From Echiichthys vipera (Eukaryota > Chordata > Actinopteri > Perciformes > Trachinidae): a stretch of 64,000 bases of DNA. The stretch is taken from NCBI GenBank assembly GCA_963691815.1, contig OY829659.1:1224012-1288011 (forward strand), read 5' to 3'. The notes under the pieces were generated by a model, which was given only the letters and a program-made list of their open reading frames with translations, was not told the origin of the DNA and ran no database searches. The translations under genes and the position numbers were made by a program. Numbering within the stretch: position 1 is the stretch's first letter; every line of letters starts with the position of its first letter. This document shows, piece after piece, positions 37,401-49,697 of this stretch.

Positions 37401-40400
37401 ATGAGCTCATTTTTGACCTTGGAAATAAGAGTTTGACAAAAATGTTTTAACTTCAGATTCATTTTTCCAAAGGTTTCGACCTCATCTCTTCATGTAGCCA
37501 AGGAACTTGTCCTCAGAAATAAGCTATTAAGCTAAAATTACTGTGGTTACTATCTTCTAAATAAATAAAAATATACAGGTGAAGCAGACAGGTAGTGCCG
37601 CACAGTAGGAACGTCTGAACACTGAAATGTTCACAGTGACAGTGACGTGTTTGATCTGTTCATTTTAATTTAAATATTTGATGCGTTAAAAACAGGGTGA
37701 ATGATCGACAGCTGTGATTAACTAACAATACAAGTCACTGTATTCCATTATAGTTACAGTTTAAACTGGCGTATTCAAAATACAGTTACTACTATAAGAC
37801 TACTTTACTGCACCACGCAGGTTGCACTGTGCGGATGCAGTTGGCACAAATTTGCACTTTCCAAACAACAACAAATGAATCAGAATCAGAAATACTTTAA
37901 TAATCCCAGAGGGAAATTGTTTTTGTGTTGTTTTATAACTCCAGCTATAAAAACAACACATTTAGCAACAACAATATTATACAGATAACATATATTTGTA
38001 AAAACTATGTAAAAAAAAAAGGACAATGGCGGAGTACGACATGAACGACCAGGAGGAGGAGGACAAAAATGCCCCTTTGGCACTGAAATACAGAGAACAT
38101 GTTACCTGCACACCTGGTAAAGAAGGTCGCAACATCAAAGCGCAGTGCGAGCTTTGCTCATCATCAATGAAGCTGCTTTCAGCATCGAGACTCCACGTAA
38201 GATCGCTCTCTAAAGCAAGTGTTAACTAAAATCAGTGTCCAGCCTAAACACCCTCAACTCGACGATTTTAAAGTAAGCTGAAAGTGATCAAAAAGCATTC
38301 AGAATATATTTCTTTACTTCAGTAATCCAAGGGGAAACATTACAGATTACATTTTAGGGCATGTAATCAGTAATCTGTAGGGGAATACATTTAAAAAGTA
38401 ACCCTCCCAACACACTACCGTGCAGACTCTGGCTGCAGGATGGCAGCACCTGTATCCAGGATATGTTGTTCAGTGAGAGGAAGTGGAGACGTGTTGTCAA
38501 TCTTTATATATCTCATCTCATCTTCAGCCTCTTATCCAGGGTCGGGTCGCAGGGGCAGCAGCTTTAGCAGGGGACCCCAAACTTCCCTTTCCCGGGCCAC
38601 ATTAACCAGCTCTAACTGAGGGATCCTGAGGCGTTCCCAGGCCAGTGTGGAGATCTAATCTCTCCACCTGGTCCTGGGTCTTCCCCGAGGCCTCCTCCCA
38701 CCTGGACGTGCCTGGAACACCTCCCTAGGGAGGCGCCCAGGGTTCATCCTTACCAGATGATCCTGAACCACCTCAACTGGCTCCTTTCAACACAAAGGAG
38801 CAGCGGCTCTACTCCGAGTTCCTCACGGATGGCTGAACTTCTCCCCCTCTCTCTAAGGGAGACTCCAGACCCCCTCCTGAGGAAACACATTTCGGCCGCT
38901 TGTACCCACGACCTTGTTCTTTGGGTCATGACCCAGCTTCCATGACCATAGGTGAGGGTAGGAACGAAGATTGATCTTTATATATATTTTTTTTTATATA
39001 CCATAAAAAGATGCATAACGACTACAAAGAGACGCCAGACAACAAAAAACAAAGTCTGTGTGTTGCCCTATGTAGGAAGATGGCGGGCCCTTTAGTCTCA
39101 TAATCCGCCCATGGTGCTGTTAAATATGTATTCTGGCTGGTGCTTCTATACTTTAAGCAGACCTCAAGTCAAGAGACCCAAAAGTATTGTACCTGTTGGG
39201 CCTCACTGGTCCTGAAGGCGTCTCGCAGTAGCTCCACCGCAGCAGAAGGATCCACAAACCTGCGAGTGGAGCCCACCATGAGGGCAAACAGACAGCGCAG
39301 CTCCTGCATGAAAGCTATGTTCCTCTTGTCCTGTTAACACAAGCTCAAATGAACTTGGATGGATGAAAACTTAAAAACAAATGTCCATCTCGTGAAAATG
39401 ACAGTGGCAGAGAGGGCGTAGTTTACTCACTGAATGGCTCTTACACTTCTCCAGTATTCGCTCAGACAGACGGTAGTTGAGAACCAGCCTCCTGAACACG
39501 GGCAGGTGGAACAGCGACTGCAACGAGACAACACAACAAGCACCGTTAAAGCAGCCCTCCAGTGCCCTCCAAGCTCTGCAGTGGGAGATTATGTCTATTT
39601 TACAGTGATATGCTTCACCATGCACCACATTGGAGTCTTAATAGACTCAGGTTACAACAAAATGAGATATTTACTATAACTAAATAACGGGTTATTGACT
39701 TTAATGCAACATGTAGTTTGAGGTGCACTCATTAATTAACCTTGAATCCTAATATTTCATTAATTAGAAATTAAATACATAAATAAATGTGCACTTTGTA
39801 TGTAGAAAATTATGATTATTAAAGCAGCTATGAAGAGTTTTTAACTGGTTATGAAACTGTTTCAATTGAATACAGACGCCTCTTTATGAACTACATAAGC
39901 AAATGAACGATTTCTATATGGTTATCAATAAAATAACACTAAATGCCTGTCCCCAGAGCTGAATCCCTGCTAAATCCAAACTACGGTTTACATCACACAG
40001 ACCAGAAGAGTCTATGTTTCCGTTTTCCCAGGTAAAGTGGGGCAGTGGGAAGTGTGTTTGTCAGTTAAAGGAAGCAGAAACCTCGGTCTCTCATTGAACA
40101 GATTTCATAAACTAGTCCTAAATTGACCTATTTTGTCCTAGACAGGTATGTATTACATCCATTTTATTTATTTAAAACATTGCAAGAGTTGGGTTTACAT
40201 CAATATATGAATTTAAAAGAAAGATTGGTTGGTTTGACCATCGTCATATTGCAGATATTAATCTTACATCTCCACAAATACAGTAGATGTATCATCACTA
40301 CTGTGTGCATCCTGCAAACAGTAGTGTTTGAAAGAAAAACAGCATTCAAAACAAGTCGTGTGCATGCACTAAGACCTAGATCTCTACAACACGAGGGGTT

Positions 40401-43400
40401 GGTGCTCAAGGAACCGCACCACCTTTGTCCACAGGAGCCACCAAAGTCAACACAAAATGAGAGTTTCTTTTAGTTACTTTAAAAGAGCTGCGTGATTCTT
40501 CCCGTTGTTTCGATAGAGTCATAGTTATTTATCACATATTAGATGAAGTAGAGCTCTAGACGCTTCACCACTCAGCTCAGGTGGTTGCCACTTGATAATA
40601 TTAATAACAATAATAATAAAAATGCTGTGAGCGGCACGGTGGTTTTGGTGGTAAGCACTGCACCTCACAGCAAGAGGGTTTCTGGTTCAAATCCCGACTG
40701 GGGCCCTTCTGTGTGGAGCATGTTGTCCCCGTGTCTGCGTGGGTTTTCTCCGGGTTCTCCGGTTTCCTCCCACAGTCCAAAGACGTGCAGGTGTTCGGTT
40801 CATTGATGACTCTAAATCACCCGTAGGTGTGAATGGTTGTCTGTCTCTGTTCGTCTCTATGTGTCCTGTGATAGACTGGCGTCCTGTCCAGGGTGGACCC
40901 CGCCTCACGCCCGATGTCAGCTGGGATCGGCTCCAGCGACCCCAATAGGGACAAGCGGTTGAAGATGAATGAATAATAATGCTTTATTTTTGGATAGGGA
41001 CAGTGCACATTAATGAACATCGATAATTATATATCTCTGTAAACACGCCGGATTATAGCAAAGCTGCTAATTTGCATCCGTAGTCCCTAAAAAATAAATA
41101 AATAAATAGAAAATCCAAATAGAAGAGAAAGCAAATACATAGATAAGAAAAATAAAAAGTCAGAGTTACTAGATTATCTGAAGATATTATTCAAAATCTA
41201 CTGCAAGGACTAATAAAACAAAATGTTTCCTTTACCTTCATGGATATTCAGCTACATCTCTTCTTGAACACACAGACCAGGCCGCTTTGTTATAAGCTAT
41301 ATCTGTTTTTGTTATGATAAACTAAGCGCATTAATACCAGTCAGTTAAGCGCCATGTGTGGTTGTAAATGGCGCTCCGGAGCACTTATGAATATCTCCAT
41401 ATACTATATTTCCATCTGAGTAGGAAATTCAATTACGGCTTATCTCGCCTTTACTGTAATTTATACCACAAAGGATAAGAGAGGGAATATGAGCTGGCAA
41501 CTGAATCATGTGGTCACTCAGCCTCAATCTGATAGCGTAATTACGTTTTAAAGGGAGACTGCTTTATCAGGAGACGGGCTCTGCTGAATCTAAAACAATC
41601 ACTTCAGTTGTAACAAACAGCATCGACACCAGCGGCAAAACAAACAAACAAAAGGGGATCATTTGAGCGCCATTTGTATTCAAACAACACTGCCTCATTT
41701 TCCCATTTCTACTCCCAGATAATAATGCCTGTCCTTCGGGGGGGTTGGACTTCTAAATCGATGTAGAGGCATATCTGAGTCAACAGAGACAAACAATCAG
41801 TGTCTGCTCGCTGTCCATTTCAGGCTTTATACTAGGAAGTCCGCTGCTCGCTCCATCATCACATCGCTCGCTATTTAATTATCCACGCAGCCGGCGCATC
41901 TCTACGAGGGGCTCCAGTTTCTGCCGAGCCACCTGATAGGTCTGCAGTCTGCAGGGGGACTTGTGATAGAATTAGCAGCTAAGAGAAATGCTGCTTGCTC
42001 TAATGTAGCAGAAATACGCCCACACCTTTGTCCTTTGTCCCTGTTGTTTCTCATAACTCTGTTTGGACGGTACAGAGCCGGTGAGAAGGTGAGATTAGAG
42101 GAAGATCTCTCTGTTTCTGCTGTCAGTTTAAAAACATGTCTGGTACTGAACTCACGGGGGATATCATTTTAAAGCAGGTGACCATGTGTATACGAATTTT
42201 AGAAGGGAAAAAAAGCATTATAACGAGAAAAAAATAAACATTTGCTAAGTGAAAACAAGGTGAGACACCAATAACTGAAGTTAGATATCTTAGAAGGGGA
42301 ACGCCAGGTCTATAAATGTTTGTTTAGCCGAGAGAGATTGCTATTTTAAGTTTTGGCAGCGAAGGATTTGGAGCACTGTTAGAACAGGTGGACACTTTGG
42401 CACTATAGTTTGTTTGTGCTGGTCCGAATCAGTTGATGAGTTTGTAAACTTGGGCTGTTTTCCTCCTTGGTTCCTAGCAAAGCCAACCAAAATACATCAC
42501 CACAAACCGCGGGAGAACGTTTACGCCGCTTATTAGTCAGATAAGTCTGGGGGGGTGGAAAGAAAGTAAATACAGGAAGAGAAAGAAAGGAAGAAAGAAA
42601 AGAAAGAAATACACTACTATGCAATTCTATGGCAAGCTACAACAACGACTACGATGTACGCTGCTACATTCTGCGTGATCTGCAGAGTCCCAGAACATGA
42701 AGATCACCTGGCTACAGGAGCCGTTTAGGTCAAACAGGCCGAGTACACCTGGTAGTTGGGACAGATCGAGGTTGGATCACATTCTGACCACAAAAGAACC
42801 GCTCCATGGTTTGTAAGTAACCGACTAAGACCACATCCTCAAAGGGTCTCTGCTCGGCCGTGTCAGTCCGCACCTCCTCATGCGAACCGCACCAAGGGGG
42901 AAAATGAACCCCAGTTCAATTTTACCGCACTAAAACGAGAAACGTGAAAACAACCTTAAAAAGAGCTTCGTGCACTTCACTGACGATTTGCTAGGTGTGC
43001 ACTGTGCAGCCGTATTATGCATTATGTACCATAAATGTGAATATTTTTAACCAATGCCATACATTCACTGGTGTCCACAACACAGGACGCTTCTACTGTA
43101 CCATTATCTACAGCGAGAAGGGAAAGGAAGGTGTGGTTCTGTATCCGTATGCATCCTCATTACTTTGATGTATCCAAATCACAGACTAATCCTCACCTGG
43201 ATGACGGCACTGAACCAGCAGGTGTTGCCAACGTTGCGAATGCCCACGGGCCAATCGTCCTGACGGATCCACTCCGCAGGGCTGCACATCTCACTCTGGG
43301 CTTCACATCTCTTCCTCTTCATTCTCGCTGCATTCTCCTCTACACTGGCCTCCAGAGCCCTGCAGGACATCAGATTACCCGGGTGAGAGCATTGAACTGA

Positions 43401-46400
43401 CGACTCCATTAAGCAGAGGCTGACTTAGTTAAGACTCCCTGTCGTGTGCAAAGGTTGAATAGTAAGACCTTTTTAATCTAAAGGTAAAATCCCACTCAAG
43501 TCTCTGTGGAAAACACAAGCTGTGTTGCAAGATTGAAGCTAATGCTGACTTCATAATGAAAATGTAAACATGTTGATGGTGCAGGTAAAGATCATCATGA
43601 ACACCATCCTAGTTTAGTGTGTTATCATGCTATCATTTTATTTTCAGCTCAAAACACAAAGTGTTTGATGAGAACGTCAATGGTTTTGCAGGTGTTGGTC
43701 ATAAAGTGTTGGAAAAATTAACATTTGACCGGAAATATCGAACTCATGATGGTGCAAAAAATAAAGACTTTGCTAAAGTCATTAGTATTCATCGTTTGGG
43801 AACCATTAATGATATCTCAGAGGATGAAGGTGGCACTGTATGAATAGTCAGAGCAAAAGTAGTTGACTAACTGACCAAATTTCCCTACATTACCAACCCT
43901 AAAGCCACTCTGCTGGTGTGTTTAAAACTAAATGTACTCACAATTTTTATGTGTTACAACCTATCGACTGCTAGGCTTCAGGTTGATTTATAGACATACA
44001 GCCAACATGAACCAGCAAGTCTTTCATATTTATTTCAGTTTAATTTTTACACTGGAAACTGTTGTTTAGTGTGTTTTCGTTCAGCTGTGGGCAGGTAGGT
44101 ACCTTTCCTGACTTCAGAGCCACTATTTACATTTTCATACTTTTCTCTATGAAATATATATAATACGGTAAGTAAAAAAATCCAGAAGGATGGTATAAAA
44201 AGCCGGTTCTCTTGTACCTGTTAAATGCTCGCTCCTCTTCCTGGGCATTGTGGGACTCCTGCAGGCTGAGTTCGATGGCCGCCTGCAGTTCATCTTTGGG
44301 AAGCTCTGAAGGAACAGACAACAATCTGTCAACAACATCCCATAATTCTAGTTAAAGCAGTTTCATGTCCATTTTACCAAAGATTACATAGCTCATAAAA
44401 TAATGAGTCTTTCATGCTGCTGAGTAATTCTACTCTTCTGCTTTAGAGGAAAGTCTGACCTTCAGATTTAAGAATCAGCTTTTCCATAACAGACACTGAT
44501 GTTTGACGCTGAGTACGCTTTAAACATCGTCTGACGGCATCTGACACCGCTTAAGATGCTTAAAGGAGGGGGGGTGCTCAAACATATTTCTGAAGACAGT
44601 GGTGTGGTGGTTAACACTGTCGCCTCACAGCAAGAGGGTTCCTGGTTTGAATCCCGGCTGGGGCCCTTCTGTGTGGAGTTTGCATGTTGTCCCCGTGTCT
44701 GCGTGGGTTTTCTCCGGGTTCTCCGGTTTCCTCCCACAGTCCAAAGACGTGCAGGTGTTCGGTTCATTGATGACTCTAAATCACCCGTAGGTGTGAATGG
44801 TTGTCTGTCTCTGTTCGTCTCTATGTGTCCTGTGATAGACTGGCGTCCTGTCCAGGGTGTACCCCGCCTCACGCCCGATGTCAGCTGGGATCGGCTCCAG
44901 CCCCCCGCGAACCCGACGGGGACAAGCGGTTGAAGATGAATGAATGAATGAATCAGAAATTCACGGCCACTTTGAGTAGACGGTATGGAGTCGTTACCAC
45001 GGCTGCCTGTGCAGATAGGTTAGTAATGTCTAGACACACAAATCAGATCTGTGTACTTACTTATAAAGTAGTTTGTTTGACCCACACTGAGACCTAAACG
45101 TTTCTGCAGACCTCCAGTGTTCAACTTCTGATCTTGCTTCAGTGATGTAGACGGGTACGGGTGGTTTCAGCTTGTTTTTCAGTTACTCATAATCATAACT
45201 TTCTATAGGCACTGTACTTGAATACTGAGATGTACATCTCTTGTTTCTAGTGGTGCGACACTTTCATTACTAACATACTAACAATTCAAAATGAATGTGG
45301 TCATTATTGATCCTATGCCGGGCGTGTTATCTCTGCTGCAAACCTTGTGTCAGCTCATCTGTTTTATGTGATTTGACACTAAAGTGAAAGTAGTCAGAAT
45401 CTTGTGCGTGCTTGAGTTCGCCCCCGTTGTACCTTTCTGGCCCTCCCAGGCCTCTGTAGAGGCCCCTGACTCCTGTAGTTCTCCAGGATCCTGAACCTCT
45501 GCGGACTGGGTTGTCAGCAGTCCAACGGCATGTCCGACGTCACCCTGACTGGCCTTAAAGAGAGAGAGAGAGAGAGGGCAAGGAAAAGAGAAAGGCAGAT
45601 TATTCTGAATAGTATTAGTGTCTGCAATACAATACACTACAAGAACAACAAAACAAAATATAGCTGAGTATTTAAAAACAATATAAACATGTGCTCACAT
45701 ACAGTTGATTTATTAAGGGAACGCAGAAAAATCCCCCTCCGGTGTTTGAAAGCAGCAGCTGACAAACATTTCTAATTTTGTACAGCGCTCCGAGAGCACA
45801 CGCCCCTCCCCACCCGTGAGCTCCTGCTGTTCCTCTGTCTGCCCCTGGTACAACAGGTTGGACGATGCCTGCACCGCAGTCAGCCAGACTGTTTATTGTA
45901 CTGTTTGTCTTTTATCACTTTTATGAGCTTCCTATTAACTCAAGCTCCTAGGGATGTTTTCATTTGCGGTTGTGTTTCAAAACATAAGCAGTGTGCCGGA
46001 GTGGAAACTAGGCGCCCCCGGGGGAGCTTTTAATGTAATCAAAGAGTGTTCCTTTAACATTAATTACACAAGAACAGCAAGTGCTATGTTTTTTAGCCAA
46101 CTAGCAGCACGGCTCCGGGGATGGATTACCGTGACATTTTGTGCAGGCGTTCACGATCTCCACAGGATGGATGGTGATAGCACTTTCACGCTCATAACAC
46201 AACGAACCTGACGGATCTCAGTCACCAAACACCCTTTTCTCTGACAGCATCCTCTGGGTATGTTTACATTCAAAGGTATGATATGTGCAGGGCTCGACAT
46301 TAACACCCGCCCATCCACCGAATAAATTTCAGCCATGGCGGGGAACACAGTTGCTTCTGCTCGCCACTTTGGCTGGTTGAATTTAACCGTAGTCTTCTCA

Positions 46401-49400
46401 AAGGTCCCCTGAATTAATAAACTGTTGGCAAAGTGATACAATGACACTACAACTCCCATGAGCACTCGTGACGGACGACACTTCAGTATTGGATGGACAA
46501 AAAAAACAAAACAGTTAAGTTGAGAAACACAGTTAAAACTAGAGTAGATGCAGACGTGATTAGCAACGACAAATGTAGGCAGGTAGAGAGTGTCTAACGT
46601 ATGACGCCGTGAGGAAAACAAAGTACTGTGCAGATGGAGTTTTCTTACGGCGGAGGAAAAGCAAAAGGGGTTTCGTTTGTGATTTTAATACAAACTTCAA
46701 ATGTGAATCTGTAAAAGAACAAAGTTTCAGTAATTCATCTAATATACCGGGGAGAAATGTCATGATGGTCTGATGTTTTGAGATGCGTTTGTACGTGTTT
46801 GCTGCTCAGATATCCTGTTTATAGAGTCATTACTAAGGCTTTTAATTAAAAATATTTGAATACTCTATGTTTGATGAATTGTTTGTATTTGAATTGCATT
46901 AGACTTCAGTGTTTATTGTTGTTAGTAGGTACAGGGGCTAGATGATCACTGATTAGTGTCCAACTGCAACTAAACTAAACTGTAAATGGATGGTAATCTA
47001 AATCTATCAGTAATCTTAAATCATACAGTAGGAATTAAATAAAATCTATCAAAAATGCTGTATTGAATTGTATTGAATTGCCTTTAGTGTCATTGTACCA
47101 GTACAACAAAATTTACAGTACAATCCCTTAAAGTGCAGAAATAATTTCACACTAAAAGCATCAAAAAGAAAAGGCTAGACCTTTAAAAAGACACATTTAA
47201 AACAACGAGCTCACACACACACACATGCACACACACGTACATGCACACACACACACACCGTAGCAGCTTAAGGAGACAAAACAAAAAACAGTTGACTGCA
47301 GAGACTCTGAGCAAAGATCATCATGTACCATCAAAGGTAAAGGTGTTTGCAGTGTTTAGCACTGTTTTAGCTTTTGGATAAAATCTGTTCTTAAGTCTGT
47401 TAGTCCGAGCATTCAGAGACCTGAAACGTTTGTTGTTGGGGCGGCTGTGGCTTGGTGGAAGAGTGGGTCGTCCTCTGATCGAGAGATTGGTGGTTCGATC
47501 CCCATCTTCCCCCGGTCCACATGTCGAAGTGTCCTTGAGCAAGACACTGAACCCCAAATTGCTCCCCGTGCTGCGCATGGGTGTGTGAATGTGGTGTGAA
47601 TGGTTAGATCAAATTAGATGGTCTGTAGATGTCCACTGCCATCAGTGTGAATGTCTGTGTGAACGGGTGAATGTGACAAACACTGTGAAGCGCCTTGAGT
47701 AGTCAGATGACTAGAAAGGCGCTATACAAGTACAAGTCCATTTACCATTTATAAAATACGATTACAGTGGTGCGGCTTCAGAAAAAATCGTGATTTTGTC
47801 CGTGATCCTGGTCCTTAATGCTGCCATAAGTCTGTCGATGGCGGCCCCCCGTCAAAAAAGACACTTGCCATCGGGCCTCTCAACTTTTCTGGGGGAAGTC
47901 TTATTACTGTGCTTTCACTATCTATAAAATCCCAAAGGTGGGATGATGTCACACTTGCTTTATTTAAGGTCATTTACTGAGTGCATTGTGGGAAAATAAG
48001 CTCACGGTAAGATCGCTTATCACACCAGGGATCCTACAAGCTGATGGTGTCTTACGTTCAGGGCTCTGTAGAGAATCTGCGGGTCCTGGATGCCAGTGAC
48101 CTCCCTCAGCTGGTTGATCAGGATTTCACTCTGCTGAGGAAAAAGGATCGGAAACGGAAAACAGTCATCAGTCGAGCTTAAGATCCTCCATGCAGCGCTG
48201 CAGGTAACATAGTTTGGGTTAGTGATGGACCGCGATTTGATCCCCCTTTGGGCTGATATATACTGTTTTGACCTATTTTCCTTCCACTGTATGTATCAAA
48301 ACAAGCCAATATAAGCCGTCTTTCACCCTCGTGATAACCAGCACATGTCCCAGTTTGGCTCATGAGAGGCCCACTTGAAGTCCACCTTCTCCCACATACT
48401 GGTGCCAATGGAGGATATGTGTGTGTGGGCCTCACTTTGAGCCTGTGACCCAGTGAGCAGACACTCATTGTGTGTGTGCATACATATATATATATCGTAT
48501 ATATATATATATATATATCTATATGTAGCTGGAGACAAATGTTCAAATGCCAACCTATATGAGGTCAGCTGGGTCAAGACAATGGCTTATGATTCAGTAG
48601 CTTCAATAAGCAGCGTTAAAGAAATAGCTGGACATTTTGGAATTTGTATATTAATATCACTATAATACTGATTTTCTCTCACATCTGTGAAACATATACA
48701 AGGACCAATCCATCCAGGAAGATTCTGATTTCAGCCCAGAAATAGTCTATTACTGTCCATAACATAAAATACCTTTGATATACTATCTTATTATATACTT
48801 CAGTCTTTCTGTGAAGCTAAGCTAACATGCTGTTGTGATAGCTTCATATTTACGGCACCGACAAATGTGCATTTTCCAAATAGGTGAACTATTCCTTTAA
48901 TGCAGCTTGTTGAGGATTTGAACACAGTTGAACTGTGAACGGGTCACCTTGTGTTTGACATCTGTATCCTTGGCGGGGTTGACGTGTCATCACAGGACAA
49001 ACTCGTTTTAAAGCCCACTGTTTCCTTCAGACTGAACTAACGAGATGTGCTGACCTCAGCAAACAAACAAGCCAACAACATCTCAGCATCCACGTTTAGA
49101 CATTCGCAAACAAAAAAATCTCAAAGGCCGTCACGTGTTTGGACGTCATGGACAGGAAGCACTAAAAACACACAAGTCTGCCGCTGAGTGAGGCACTATA
49201 TAAAGCCTGCTACCCCAACAGCAGGTGGACCCGTCTCTCTCTCCCTCTCTCTCAGGGGGCCAAGAGCAGGCGGACCAGACTTATATGGAGTCCAGGGGCT
49301 ATCTGAGACCCTCTTGGTTAGCCTCTATTTTAGGTTCCTGACATGGATAGCACAGGCTTCTGTTTATCATTCCACTCACCATGCCACCAGACCTCTCTCT

Positions 49401-49645
49401 CTCTCTCTCTCTCTTTCTCAAACACACACACACACACACACACACACCTCCCATGTCAATATCAAATAGAAAACACAGGCAAACACACCAGAATGTACTG
49501 TCAAATGCATGTACACTTTGATTTTTTAGTACAAAATATTAGAGGCTTGGCTCAATGCACCGTCTACTGCGTTAGTTCATTAGAGAGGCGTATTGGTAAA
49601 GCAATGGATGGCAACAGATGATTCAAGTGTAAACGCTCCTAACAC

Positions 49646-49697
<52 letters not shown>

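Larger units (their letters stand above)
39518..43196 (-). other. large usp28 intron
   Basis: Contains a SINE (40631-40974) and an interspersed element (42340-42965, with a GAAA-rich tract at 42555-42609). The part 41240-41945 contains no repeat I recognise and is discussed as a possible conserved non-coding segment. No exon-like open frame is supported. Confidence 0.5.
45554..48055 (-). other. usp28 intron 2
   Basis: Holds a retroposon-like stretch with AC repeats (about 47056-47260) and a SINE-like element (47438-47750). A 156-codon open frame on minus at 46151-46621 lacks any recognisable domain and is not supported as a gene. Confidence 0.5.

Noticed and set aside
44597..44700. Possible tRNA genes at SINE heads (also 35144, 40631, 53033, 47438, 62655)
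   Set aside because: A- and B-box-like sequences are present but there is no cloverleaf with an anticodon stem and acceptor; each is followed by a SINE body.
46151..46621. 156-codon open frame on minus
   Set aside because: No recognisable domain, no exon phase fit with usp28, and it sits in the middle of intron 2.
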